Positions 13,161-46,779 of a stretch of DNA of 64,000 nt are shown piece after piece (positions within the stretch are counted from its first letter, which is position 1; each line of letters starts with the position of its first letter). Source of the stretch: Mastigias papua (lineage: Eukaryota > Cnidaria > Scyphozoa > Rhizostomeae > Mastigiidae); assembly GCA_964019165.1 (NCBI GenBank), contig OZ025269.1, positions 13,392,422-13,456,421 of the forward strand, given 5' to 3'. Below the pieces are notes generated by a model, which saw only the letters and a list, made by a program, of their open reading frames with translations, had not been told where the DNA came from and did no database searches. The position numbers were made by a program, and so were the translations under genes.

Positions 13161-13735
13161 TTATCCACGGCTATATTTCCTTTCAAATCTACATCTTGAG
13201 TCCCAAAGTTTTGCTACCCAAATTATGTTTCCAGTAGAGCACCATTTTAGAAGTCCCATAGCAGTGTCCTTCTTCATTGAATGTTTTAATAAGATCTTCA
13301 ACACTTGATTATGTACGGTCCATAGGGATCCAATAATTATTGTACTGATGCTACATTCAAATTCTTTGCTTAATAAAACGTTGTATGCATCTGTTTTTTT
13401 CCAGAAGAGCTTTGTAGGTAGATTCAATATACAGACCATAAGGACATGGAATATCTATGATGCTCACACCTGTACTCATTTTCAAGACGATACCTGGCTT
13501 GGGATCTAATACCATTGATTCTTCTGAAAATTCAGGAGAAGCAATGGTAGTACATCTCAAACCGAATATAGAGAGAAATTTCACAAGAAAGCGTACATAT
13601 TTTAGGGTAAAAGTCAAAGAAGAATCAATAGCTTTGCCAGAACAAATAATTTCAAGCCTTACGGCAATCATCAGCCAAATAAAAGCAGCTACGTCGAAGT
13701 CGAACTCAACGTATAGCTGAACGTACAACTCAACG
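13161..13735 (-). pseudogene. C-terminal fragment of a LINE with restriction-like endonuclease (R2/NeSL type)
   Basis: One frame reads [20 protein letters not shown], then [20 protein letters not shown]. After a frame change near 13370 another frame gives IIIGSLWTVHNQ and LLKWCSTGNIIW. This order matches the C-terminal part of R2/NeSL-like non-LTR elements: a (K/R)PD-x-V-x(12-15)-hhDh endonuclease core (here PD has become PG), a Cys-Pro with K-x-x-K-Y-like helix, then V-I-V-G-S-L-G and a KxCS-like tail. The assignment is from family resemblance read by eye. The frameshift and the lost aspartate mean it is non-functional. The (AT)n array begins at its upstream side, near 13747. Confidence 0.55.
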
Positions 13736-13742
13736 TACAACT

Positions 13743-13954
<212 letters not shown>

Positions 13955-13994
13955 GTATTTTTCTGCATTTGGATAAAGACAGATAGATTGATGA

Positions 13995-14253
<259 letters not shown>

Positions 14254-14958
14254 CACAATTGTGGAATGGATGCTGGAAACAAATATATACATTGTAGCCA
14301 TTTTTATAACTTAATTGCTTTATAGTTTTAAAAGTACAGTTTTTATTATTACTGTAGTAAAATTTATATTATTATTCTGTTCTTACATTAGTAAAATTTC
14401 TCACTAGTTATACAGATACATCGTATCTTAGGTGTAAGGTCCCTGAAAACAAGCTTTATGTGACAGGTCAGTCTCCTTAATTGCATGGCACAAAATCATA
14501 TTAAACTAGGAAACAATTCACTATAGTGATAAAGATTGGAGGCAATAGCTGCACCAGCACTTGGTCTACAAGCAACATTGGCAATATCATTCTGTCATTC
14601 TGATCTGTCCTTGACACGAAGGTATCAATCAATACAGGATAAAACTGTAACAGACACTTGCTAACAAAGACTAAGTCCCTGCTACTGTGAATGGAGAAGT
14701 CCAAAGATACACGATAGATCTATGTGTGTCTGCCACTAATATCACTGATGCAATTAAAACCAACGGTAAATTAAGTTATGAGCTCTTGAAACTCGCAGCT
14801 GCTGACTGCTCTTCCTTTCTCACGCTCGGCAGAGGGCCCTCTTAGCTAATATTGACAATTATATCAGTATCGACAGAATGCCTAATGCCATAAGTCAAAC
14901 CTACATAACAATACGGATATCAATTTAATAAAACGAATAAAAGTATTAATTTGAATAC

Positions 14959-30552
<15,594 letters not shown>

Positions 30553-31868
30553 GTCTTCTCAAGTACATAAACAAACTTAACTCCTCATGGAAGATTGACT
30601 CTGTTATCAATAAAAATTATGATATGCTAGCATGTAGCTTTGCATCAATCCATATGTGCTAGTTAGCATAGAAGGCCTGTACAAAATTATGTTACAGTCT
30701 AAGCTGCACTAACCGTACAACTATCATCTGGAATACATATTTAGTAGAGCAACTGAGTTTTCGTTGTCTACTCTACAGTTCCCCGCCTTTTCCCAATGAC
30801 TAGGCCAATTGCCTCGTTTTGAATCAATGGTCCAAATCTGTACAATGACCACTGAACTCAAAAAAGTTCTCCAGAATGAATTCCCATAGTACACTCTCGT
30901 GAAAAATTCTTCCTAAAAATATCTCTCTAACATTACATTCCCAAACTTAAATTAAGGAAGAGCCAATATTGATGGGTACAGAGAGAAATTGCTGGGAGGC
31001 AATGGTCATAGGCTAGTTTTAGCACGTGTTGTAGAGGTTACAAAACCACCGTCGATATGGGCAGAATTCCTTCCTGTTGAAACATTTACTACATAAAGAC
31101 TGCTAGGACAACCGATTCAATCCTAGCCTAGATTTACTACGATAAGATGCTTTGGTAAGTAATTTAAAATAAATTAGTCAAGTCTATTGTGACTGGTAAC
31201 AGTATGATGATACTTATATTTTCTCCATCGCCTCCTAAAGCCTAGTGCAATAAGTCCTTAATAGCAAATTTAGGCCCCGTCTACACGAACCCAGGTAGGA
31301 AGCCAACCTAGGGCAGCTCGTTCTATCAGCAAAAAGTCAACCCTACCCTCGAGAAGGGTCACCCACATAGGCGGTTTGATTCTAAAGCCATGAATTAAGC
31401 CTAACAAAAACAAGCTTCTATGGACAATTTCCGGACATAAAGTGCTTTCAGTTCATTCCGTTGTCAAGTTATTCCACAAAAATGGTATCCACGGGCCTAC
31501 AATACAAAGATCTTTTATTCCTTACAATCAACATGAATAAATTCCTGCGATAGACTTTAATATACGAAATTTTACTACATATCCAAAATGTAAGATAGGG
31601 CCGAGAATCAAAAGTGGGGCGATAAATGACAATGAAACAACAAGATGAAAGATGCACTGATACATGCACTATATAAAATTCCACCGGAACAATTCAAAAT
31701 GCTACTAGATTAATCAACACTGTCACTAGATTTCAATTGCTTTGATAGGAAAAATTTTTAATTTCACAAAAACTGAGATTAGCTAGGAAATTTTGAGTAA
31801 GGTTTTTATTGAATAACTATCCCGATAGTATATACTACTTTAGGTTATATTTAGGTTCCCTCTATGTA
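30553..31868. other. Intergenic region between PUS10-like and GMF
   Basis: This is 1.3 kb between the PUS10 start codon and the GMF stop codon, both genes being on the minus strand. It should hold the PUS10 promoter and the GMF 3'UTR. I see no clear TATA box close to the PUS10 start. A repeat-like sequence starts near 31270 (see the copy at 23445). No further exon was recognised. Confidence 0.5.
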
Positions 31869-38286
<6,418 letters not shown>

Positions 38287-38384
38287 GGCTGCAATATGTA
38301 TTCTGTAATCTATAAAAAAATGACAAAATTAGGTTAGGAATTGAATACTACAGTATTTAATATACATGTTTCTTTTAAAAGAAA

Positions 38385-38720
38385 GTTTTTTTCTCCCAGT
38401 ACTGAAACTTTTTTAATTGTTTCATGATTTCAGTATTTAAACTTTCTTAACACTTTCTTAGAAAGAATATTAGAGTGTATATACCACTGCAGTGTTATAC
38501 AGACAGAAGGTACTGCATAAACATAACACTGATATACATAGATTTCCATAGGCACCAGCTAAGCAAAAGAGATGATGGGCTTGTATGAAAATTGGAATTT
38601 CAAGTGTGTATCAAGATAGCAACATTCTTAGGTCTCGTGAAGTAGGTACTGGACCTTCTTAACTTTTAAGGAGCCAAGTCCTACTTTCTTATAAACAACT
38701 TTCTTATAAAGAAAATTTAC
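38385..38720 (-). repeat. MITE-like dispersed repeat, copy B
   Basis: An inverted partner of 18340-18640, sharing ordered blocks on the opposite strand (agaaagtttaaatactgaaa, tgtctgtataacac, gtccagta, gacctaagaa). It starts about 100 bp upstream of the GMF initiator, so it may overlap the GMF promoter region. Confidence 0.5.
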
Positions 38721-39204
38721 ATTGCATCTGATAGTTCACAGTGGGCATTTATATCATCAAGCTGAAAACCAGCCATGTTCAATTAAATAAACAAATAGTA
38801 TTCTTCATTTTATATGGTGATCTCCATACCTTACATATACAAACTGTTAGGATATAGAAGTTTTGTTCCTAAAAATAATATGGTCATCCCTTCAAAAAGC
38901 TTGCTAACACATGCTAATAGCTATTCAATTATCAGCACATCTAATAATCTTCAAAATAAATTTTCTCGACAGCGAAGCATCAGAAAAATATCTATTGTAC
39001 CATACAGGAGGTCTTATAATTATACTGGAAGTGTTGACAATACAATACAATATGACAATGATTCCAAAATCATTGATTGAAAAGTTCATCTTAGGCAAAA
39101 CACTTGAGAAAAGGGGTTAAAAGGTTTTCAGATCTGTAAAGATGCCAGGGTGAAAGTAGTAATGAAAACCATTCGAAGTTGTTCATCAACATCATACTAG
39201 GCAG

Positions 39205-40480
39205 GCCTCTAGAAAGTCAGAGCTTTCAACGGGAGGTGCGTGACAACTCGTGGTAGGATGAAAGCTCTGATTGGTAGGATTGGTAGGATATTCTTTGCAT
39301 TCATCAACAGGTCTAATGCCCTGGAAACCTTAACAGATACAATCTTGATTTGTTCTTTCCAATACAGGAGGGAATCAAATTGAACACCAAGGCATGTAAT
39401 ATTTTGCTCAAATTGAAGCATATTTCCAAAAACATTTAGGTTCAAACCTTCCTGCTGTTGTTCAAGCACCCTATGTTTTTGCTTACTAGCAAGAAGCATG
39501 GAGTGTACTCTTGCTACATTCAAAGAAAGTTTGTTGCCTTGATGCCAATTGTCCAGTCTCTTAAGGTCATTACTTGTAGCCTTATTCAGCTGAGTCACAT
39601 CATCTGATTGGAAGCACAGACTGGCATCATCAGCATACATGGAGACAATATAATCTTGGAGAGCGAGTGGGAGGTCATTGATATAAATGAGGATGAGTAA
39701 GGGGGCCAAGGTATGAACCCTGTGGCATTCCAACCTGAATATTGCCTGTCTCTGATTCAACACCATTAACCTGGCAGAACTGTTTACAATTTGTGAGGTA
39801 GGAGTTAAACCATGAGAGCTCACAGTGCTGTACACCATAGGTGGCAAGCTTTTCAGAGGGTTTTTTGGTCAACAGTATCAACTAATTTTTTAGGATAATG
39901 GAAACTGTCCCCACAAGCTCACCAAGATCCAACCCACTGTACCAATCATTTGTGTTTTTGTAAGAAGACATGCTGCTCTAGAAAAAGGGTGCAAAATCCT
40001 GACTGACTATTAGAAAATAGCCAATGATTATTCAAATGCTGGTGCAGTTGGTTTGCTACTAGTTTTTCAACAGGCCTCAAGATGATTGGCAGGATTGATA
40101 CAGGTAGATAATTACTTCTATCAGTCCTATCACCATCTTTAAACATGGGGTAACTCTTGCTACTTTCCATAACTGAGGAAACTGACTTGTTTCAGCAGAT
40201 GTATTATACAAGCCAGCAATGAAATTTTCAATAAAAGGCGGAGCAAGTTTCAAAAAGTAGCAAGAGATGCTATCAGTCCCAAAGCTCTTTGATGTTTATA
40301 ATTTTTGCAAAACCATATCTGATTTCCTGGATTTCAATAGTCCTAAAATGAAATTTGACCTTATTGGCATTGATTTTGTAGTCACCTGAGAGACGGGGAT
40401 TGGGAGCAGGAATAATATCATCAGCAAGATCCTTGCCAATAGAGCAGAAAAATCTGCTAATAGTATTATATTGAGACAGC
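39205..40480 (-). pseudogene. Decayed LINE reverse transcriptase
   Basis: In order on the minus strand: FGTDSISCYFLKLAP (about 40290-40240), the SNYLPVSILPIILRPVEKL block (near 40080), GVQHCELSWFNSYL, VGMPQGSYLGPL (near 39700), and a second frame with IYINDLPLALQDY and the catalytic box MYADDASLCF (near 39620). LITCLGVQFDSLLYWKEQIK follows. Frameshifts near 39700 and 39900 and a stop near 39940 break it. The YADD box is intact. It is 5' truncated with no endonuclease. This is a CR1/Jockey-like clade by general appearance. It lies upstream of GMF on the same strand. Confidence 0.85.
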
Positions 40481-40489
40481 TCCTTCTAT

Positions 40490-41694
40490 AACGAATTCCA
40501 TACGCACAATTCCCTCGTCTGCTTCGTGTGGCTTTTGACTAATTGCATTTCAAACTTTTTGCTATTACTTAAATAATACATCTCTCAATTTTGTAAACTT
40601 GCATGTAGTGGAATTTCAAACCTAAAGAAATGAACTAAACCGAGCTGAACTGAATTAACTGAACTGAACTAAAAGCCTCCCTTACTTTCTTAGCTGCAAA
40701 ACAAAACATTCATCTCCTCTCTCATTAGAAAGCATTTTAAGACAACTAGATAATAAACTCTACAGAATGGGAAAACTCCCCAAAAATGAAAGCATTTGCA
40801 AACCTTATCTTCCCAAACTGGTTGCGGACATGAGAATCTGATGACGGAAGTGAACAACAACGACAAAAACATGGGAGGACTGAGTGCGCAGTTGCTGCGG
40901 GGTATAAAACACCGAAAAGAGGGCGTGGGGGAACAGTTAATTTTTTTGTGAAAACAGTGCTGCCCCTGCCACCACTGATCAGTGTCTGCCACTCGTAGTG
41001 GAATTCTCATACAGTAGGGACAAGACCTTGTAGGGAGTAGAGAATACCTACGGGGACAATCCCAAATTTTCGGAGGATGTTCACCTATAATCCAAGGTAA
41101 TTTGCATTGATCTTGTCATTTTCCATTTCAAGTTCAAAATTCATTCGTTTCAAAGATCTTACTTTTCAACGCACACCGCTTCTTACTGCTCCTACCCCTA
41201 CAGCCTCTTCTGCATGTGAACTTCTGCTTGCAACATACGCTGTCTTTTTTGCAAGGAACCTAGCTCGTTCTGGAGGCTCCGCAACAACGCTGTCCAGATA
41301 ACAGCATAATGATGTTATCTGCACGATTTGCAATACTTCACTATGCTGTATTCTGGAATGAGGATGAGTTGCTAGCTCAATGCTTAGCTCCGGAGCAATT
41401 CAATAACTACGTAACGCCCAAATTCGATCACTTTTACCACTCCACGTCTTGTGACCAATGGCAACAAATCTAGTACCACCTACCCCCTTGCTACGTAACA
41501 TTTTGAGTCTTAAGACCACCTATCAACGATTGCAAACATAACCATTCTTCTTTGCAGTACAATATAAAAGGAATGTTTATCATTATTAGCTTGTTTTAGT
41601 ATTTCTGCAGGTCCACATCAGCTCTTCTGAGTTGCTTAGCTAGACCTACGTTATCAAATAAATCTATGTATGTATGTATCTATGTATAAAAGAA
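40490..41694. other. Intergenic stretch without recognised gene
   Basis: No coding exon recognised. A GC-richer segment with tataaaa (about 40901-40907, plus strand) occurs near 40850-41000 and could be part of a promoter, for example for GMF on the minus strand. I could not find a spliced 5'UTR to prove it. Confidence 0.35.
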
Positions 41695-42355
41695 CAGTGC
41701 AATCTAGACGTAATTGACAGAAAAGATACATATCAAAACAAAATCTCTAGTACATAACAAAAGAGCTTTCATCCCCATTGACACACTATGACACAGGCAT
41801 AGTTAACAATCTATGCGGATGTTGCCTACAAATACATGGAAACAGCGTCCTAACTCCCGATTGTTTCCTGTTATCAAACTTTTTTACATTGATAAGTTCC
41901 TTGGGAAATTCTCTTTAGTAGAATACATTCTTTATATATTTTGGCATTCTACATGTACAATAGTGGACAAAAGTCCTTGGGACACTTAGAAGAAACAGAT
42001 AAAAAACCATTTTCCTCTACATATTGTCATAGTTGCTACAAACATGCACCCCCCTTCCCCCTAGAACAATGTTGATTCGTTTGTGGTACATTTGAAGTTG
42101 GCGTGCACGCGAAATTTTCCAATTATCGCAGGTACTTCTCCAGAACACCACCATTGTTTCAGGGGGAGAGGGGAATGACAGTTTGTTGCAGACTGCAAAA
42201 AGTGCAAAGTGTCCCAGGACTTTTGTCGGCTATTGTAGGTTTCCTATGAAGTGAGCCCTTATATACAAAGCGTGTAGATCCTGTTTTCTGTCACCACTTA
42301 AACCACATTACCTTGACTCTAACACTGAAATTACACTTACAGGAAGCAGAACCCA
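41695..42355. repeat. Older third copy of the sHSP outer flank, split by an insertion
   Basis: Bases 41695-41955 match about 42940-43440 in the same orientation, with many differences and indels (for example gacacaggcatagttaacaa versus gacacaggcgtagtaaacaa). Bases 42238-42355 continue the match to about 43436-43560 (aaagcgtgtagatcctgttt versus aaagcgtgtaggtcctgttt). The two halves are separated by the element at 41958-42235. I saw no crystallin coding sequence attached to it. Confidence 0.75.
41958..42235. mobile_element. 278 bp Tc1/mariner-like MITE with TA duplication
   Basis: The left end reads caatagtggacaaaagtcct. The reverse complement of the right end reads caatagccgacaaaagtcct. The flanks are TA (41956-41957 and 42236-42237). 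The paralogous sequence at about 43430-43450 (ctacatataagtttc) lacks it, which gives an empty site. A TA target and a GGACAAAAGT(C)-type terminus are usual for Tc1/mariner derivatives. No transposase. Confidence 0.8.
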
Positions 42356-44028
42356 GAAAAAGTCACGGCTCCACGGCTCTGGGCCAAAGGAAGATTTTGC
42401 TTTCTATTTCGTATTTGAGGAAGGTTTGGTAATTTGCATCAACAATCCAGTTTCAGCAAAGTTTTCAGTTAATGTGACATTGACTGTGAAAGGCACAGCC
42501 ATGCACACTGCAGACTTTCAGAGCTTTGGCTAGTTTTGATTTTCCTAAAAGAGGAAGGTTTATGATAAAGATTTTACAGCCAGAGGAAGGCTGAAACTTG
42601 TTCTGGACTCTGACAGACTAGCCATGAAAAAACATGATCGGACTTTTAAGTTAGACATTTTACTTTAGAGATAATTCGCCTATTGGAGCTTTTACCTTGA
42701 AAAACCAGGTTTAATAGAATATAGTAGACTCTCTGTATAACGATCTTTGAAAGGACATCAAAAATAGTTCGTTACATCGAGAATTCATTAAAATCAGATG
42801 TTGAACAACTCGGAGATTTTGCGCAAATATTAAGTATTGTCTAAGAGTTGATCACATTAATATTATAGTTGCCCATTAAGTATATCAAAAAAGGAAAACA
42901 GTGCAGTGGAGGATACATATATAGAAAATTGCAACCTTGATGTAAGTGAAAGAAAAGATACATTTCAAACCAAAATCTCTGCTCCACAACTAAATAGCTA
43001 TGCCCCCACCCACCGAGACAGAATTTTCATATCAGTTCGTAACAAGACTGACTATACCCCTACCACTCAAGCGTTATCTAACTTTTGAATAGCCCTTTCC
43101 TTATTTCCGGATCTCCAATGATCAATTTGTAGCACTAGAAGTTCCTTACTAGTTCCTTAACTTAAACTCTATATTTAGTGCAAATCACACGTAGAACGTA
43201 GGAAAGAAGTTTTATAAATATTAAAGACTAATGTATAAATATAAAGCTATACAGCCTGCTCCTTGAAGCACGTTGACACAGGCGTAGTAAACAATCTATG
43301 CGGATTTTGCTTACAAATACATGGAACCAGTGTCCTAATTCCTGATTGCTTGCTGTTATCAAACTTTTTTGACTTACAAAGTTCCTTAGGAAATTTTCTT
43401 TAGTAGCATGCATTCTTCATATATTTTGGCATTCTACATATAAGTTTCTTATAAAGTTGATATTTATAACCAAAGCGTGTAGGTCCTGTTTTCTATCACC
43501 ACTTATACCACATTACCTTGACTTAACCACTTTAATTACCCTTACAGGCAGTTCAGATAACAAGATACAGTGTATTATCCGCATCATCGACAAAACGTGA
43601 GTGGCTCCAGCACAACCCATCATTTTAAATTTGCACCAAGTGAGCGACATTGTTGCACTGTCAGAATAACCCTCTACATCACAGAGATTGTACGTAGTTA
43701 CGTTCTTCTCACAAAATATATATACACACCTCTCGATATTATATCTATACACACCCTGTAAGTTCTCTGCCCATTGGAAGTGGGCATTATGTCTGAATGC
43801 AACCAGGTAGCAATGACAGACAGACACACTCCAATTTTCAATATTGCTAAATTCATTCTGCAAGTTCAGCTACTAATTATGTACAATTAACGTTGTAACT
43901 TTCATATAAATATCCAAACTCAAATTCTAATGTTACTGCATACTGTGTCAGCAAGATCTAATGTTCTGTTACTAGGCATAATATAGTCATAAATTCTCAA
44001 TCCTGATCCTCACTGTATTCGTTTCAGT

Positions 44029-44793
44029 TTATTCTGCTTTGCTTCCCTCATCACACTCATGCTTTATCTCCAATTGCCTACATTCTGCTTCGATGGTAGG
44101 AATTTTGTCAGCTTCAATGACCAGTTTCCCATCTTTTGTCCACTTCGATTGCAAGGAATCGAGTTTCACTGTTTCTGGCAGCACAATTCTACGTACAAAT
44201 TGCCTGTGATGAGAAAACACCTCTTTGTCATCATCTTTGCTGTCTGATTTCTGTTCACCATGTATGACCACTCGGTTGCCTTGAACCTTAACTGATACTT
44301 CTTCTGGTTTATACTGAGTCACATCGAAAATAGCCTTGAATTTATTTTCATCTTGTTGAGTAGGTTCTACGATGGCTTCGAGTTCTTCTTGTTTGACTTT
44401 CTTAGGAGCTTCGATTTCGAGCACACCGTCATCGTTGAGCTTGGATTTGAAGCCTTCAGCATCAACATCGGAAGGTATTGGGTACGTTCTGTCGAATTCG
44501 GACTTTTCATATCCAAATTCGCTCTCCTTACACCGCTTGCCTTTAACCAGCAGTTTGTCACCATCTACCTTCAGTGATATATCCTCTGGTCTATAATCTC
44601 TGACATCCAATGAAATTTTGAATGATTCTCCTTGACTTTTTCCACCCCCTGCATTCTTTTTGGTATGATACTTGTTGTAGGGAATATAAAAGTGTCGGTA
44701 GTATCTTGGTGAAAATGACATGTCGAAGACGTCATCAAAAATTGTGTCCAACGGACTCCTTTCTTGAAAGAGTGGAATGTGCCACAGTGCCAT
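44029..44793 (-). CDS. Small heat-shock protein with two alpha-crystallin domains, left copy
   Basis: This is an ATP-independent chaperone that holds unfolding proteins. The open frame runs 286 codons up to 44889. I prefer Met33 (MALWHIPLFQERSPLDTIFD, start at 44793), because a 3' splice site (ttttgcag, ending at 44807) lies just upstream and the preceding codons look like intron. This gives 254 residues. Counting from the upstream Met, the first crystallin domain is about 86-163 (FKISLDVRDYRPEDISLKV to DGVLEIEAPKK) and the second about 183-262 (FKAIFDVTQYKPEEVSVKV to KLVIEADK). The C-terminal tail has IPTI, not a strict I-x-I. A heat-shock element and TATA box lie near 45273-45304. The protein is identical to that of the right copy. 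Two-domain sHSPs are known in several invertebrates. Confidence 0.93.
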   Translation of the reverse strand: MALWHIPLFQERSPLDTIFDDVFDMSFSPRYYRHFYIPYNKYHTKKNAGGGKSQGESFKISLDVRDYRPEDISLKVDGDKLLVKGKRCKESEFGYEKSEFDRTYPIPSDVDAEGFKSKLNDDGVLEIEAPKKVKQEELEAIVEPTQQDENKFKAIFDVTQYKPEEVSVKVQGNRVVIHGEQKSDSKDDDKEVFSHHRQFVRRIVLPETVKLDSLQSKWTKDGKLVIEADKIPTIEAECRQLEIKHECDEGSKAE

Positions 44794-45272
44794 TCTTCTG
44801 AGGTTCTGCAAAATTGTAAAATTTATGGCTTTAGTTAATGAGCCATATTTGACATTAAAAGCAAGTGATAACGATGATGTCTTTTGCATCTCAAGTACCT
44901 ATAGTGTACAAATGCAGCCAATTCAACATGTGTCCTAGCTCAAAGAAAGGGATTGGATTTCAGCTTCGACAACTATAGCTGACATGCGATAACAAAGCAT
45001 AATATTGGGCAATAGATAGGACAAAATATTGGAACTTTACATGTTACTATTGAATACTTCCAAGAGAAGATACGGTATGCTGGCTTGCCCAACGTTTGTT
45101 GTGAGTTACGGAGAGAATCCTACCTGTCGTATTGAGGTGCTTACAAAGTTTCTGACGCGTCGTGCTCCTTGTGTAATCGTAAAGCTTGAGAAGGATGTCC
45201 TTCCTATCGTTTTATAACCGTTTTTGCTCCTCTTCACCTGCTTGAACTTAGAACTTTCAGTATTTGCTGCCT

Positions 45273-45304
45273 TATTTATACTTCTGTGGTCGAAAGTTCT
45301 TGAA
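45273..45304 (-). promoter_or_regulatory. Heat-shock element plus TATA box, left sHSP
   Basis: This is the mirror of 46748-46779. On the minus strand it holds a perfect three-unit heat-shock element TTC-aa-GAA-ct-TTC (45304-45292), followed 12 bases later by TATAAATA (45280-45273). A second partial element (TTCcaGAA) and CCAAT boxes lie farther upstream (about 45335-45420). Transcription would start near 45250 and run leftward. A probable 5'UTR intron spans 44806-45123. Confidence 0.85.
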
Positions 45305-45727
45305 ACTATCCGCCATATTTGTTTTCGAGTACGTTCTGGAAACATTGGGGAAAGGAACCAGATCTGATTGGCTAATCAAATTTCTTCATGCTTACCATTG
45401 GCTATGGTGGAAGCCTCCTTTTCTGGTGATTCCTCCAGAGGTATTTGACTTCGTAATAATTGGTCGGCTAAGTCCTAAGGAACCAACTGGAATTTTCTAG
45501 AAATTCAAAAGTATGGCGGGCTTTACAAGAAAACGCCATGCATTGCAGAATAACTTGTACGTCCATGAAGGAAGTACCTTGTGTAAATTGGCGAAAGAAG
45601 CAAGAAATGATGGCCAGTTGCAGTGATGTTCCACTTACATGGAAATGCTGTACATTTTATCTCTATTTTGAGTAAAACCTAGATCTCGTAAAGTCACCAT
45701 CCCTCTTGGATATTGAACTTATCTAGA

Positions 45728-46324
45728 TATTTCTGTGGTCATATGACAAATTTCAAGGTAATTCCCGTCAATACCTGTAAAACTGTTGAAGCTTGGTACT
45801 GCTTCAGGCATTTAAAATATATGTTTGCGCTAGATCTATGTGACCTACATGACACAAGAGTCCAAACTACAGAAGGTATACGAAAATAAACGCTAAGTTG
45901 TGTAACAATAACAATTCACATAAACGTTGATTTTTTTAGTATCATATATACACGAGCCAACTGGAGTTTGAATTAAGAGTGGAAGGTGAACAAAATTGTA
46001 ACTATTAAGGGATAAAAACATTTACAAATAAACACTGGCAAGTAAACTGTCGGAGAAAACATTCTTCTAGTTCTGCCCTAGACAAAAGTTATAACTGACA
46101 TGTCCTATGTCAAAAGCGCCAAGGTATCATGAACGCAGTACTGGATAAAACAGTTGGGATAGAGTGTAAAAGTGTAAATATATTCAAGAGATTGGAAAGC
46201 AAATTTAAAATTCAAGGGCTTCTAAACCGGTGTGCCATGCGGGTAGTTTTTGGGGCTAATGTATGTCTGAAACTGAACCCTAAGTATAGGGAAACCTTTG
46301 ATATGGGACTGCCTAGTGCAGATT
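45728..46324. other. Single-copy spacer between the inverted arms
   Basis: About 600 bp separating the two arms, with no inverted partner. It contains a 66-codon plus-strand frame (46129-46329) with no motif I recognise. I saw no heat-shock element here; the promoters are within the arms. Confidence 0.6.
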
Positions 46325-46747
46325 TCTAGATAAGTTAAATATCCAAGAGGGATGATGACTTTACGAGATCTAGGTTTTACTCAAAATAGAGATAAAATGT
46401 ACAGCATTTCCATGTAAGTGGAACATCACTGCAACTGGCCATCATTTCTTGCTTCTTTCGCCAATTTACACAAGGTACTTCCTTCATGGACGTACAAGTT
46501 ATTCTGCAATGCATGGCGTTTTCTTGTAAAGCCCGCCATACTTTTGAATTTCTAGAAAATTCCAGTTGGTTCCTTAGGACTTAGCCGACCAATTATTACG
46601 AAGTCAAATACCTCTGGAGGAATCACCAGAAAAGGAGGCTTCCACCATAGCCAATGGTAAGCATGAAGAAATTTGATTAGCCAATCAGATCTGGTTCCTT
46701 TCCCCAATGTTTCCAGAACGTACTCGAAAACAAATATGGCGGATAGT

Positions 46748-46779
46748 TTCAAGAACTTTCGACCACAGAAGTATAAATA
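46748..46779 (+). promoter_or_regulatory. Heat-shock element plus TATA box, right sHSP
   Basis: TTC-aa-GAA-ct-TTC at 46748-46760 is a perfect alternating heat-shock-factor site. TATAAATA follows at 46772-46779. Upstream there are tttccagaacg (a two-unit element, near 46709-46719) and CCAAT words near 46650-46705. The probable 5'UTR exon ends at a donor (gacag/gtagga) at 46928, and the intron ends at ttttgcag (47246). Confidence 0.85.

Larger units (their letters stand above)
42618..45727. repeat. Left arm of the sHSP inverted duplication
   Basis: This is the reverse complement of 46325-49452. For the inner part, each position x pairs with 92052 minus x. By eye the inner section 43779-45696 is identical to its partner, including several identical translated frames. 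From 43778 outward there are frequent substitutions and small indels, up to about 42618. It contains one sHSP gene with promoter, and its downstream flank. Confidence 0.9.

Noticed and set aside
43513..43863. 116-codon minus-strand frame in the sHSP flank
   Set aside because: The mirrored partner in the right arm is broken by substitutions and the AT tract, so the frame is not conserved between copies.
45264..45500. 78-codon plus-strand frame duplicated in both arms (mirror 46552-46788)
   Set aside because: It overlaps the heat-shock promoter and TATA box on the antisense strand. Its duplication follows from the arm identity and is not evidence of coding.
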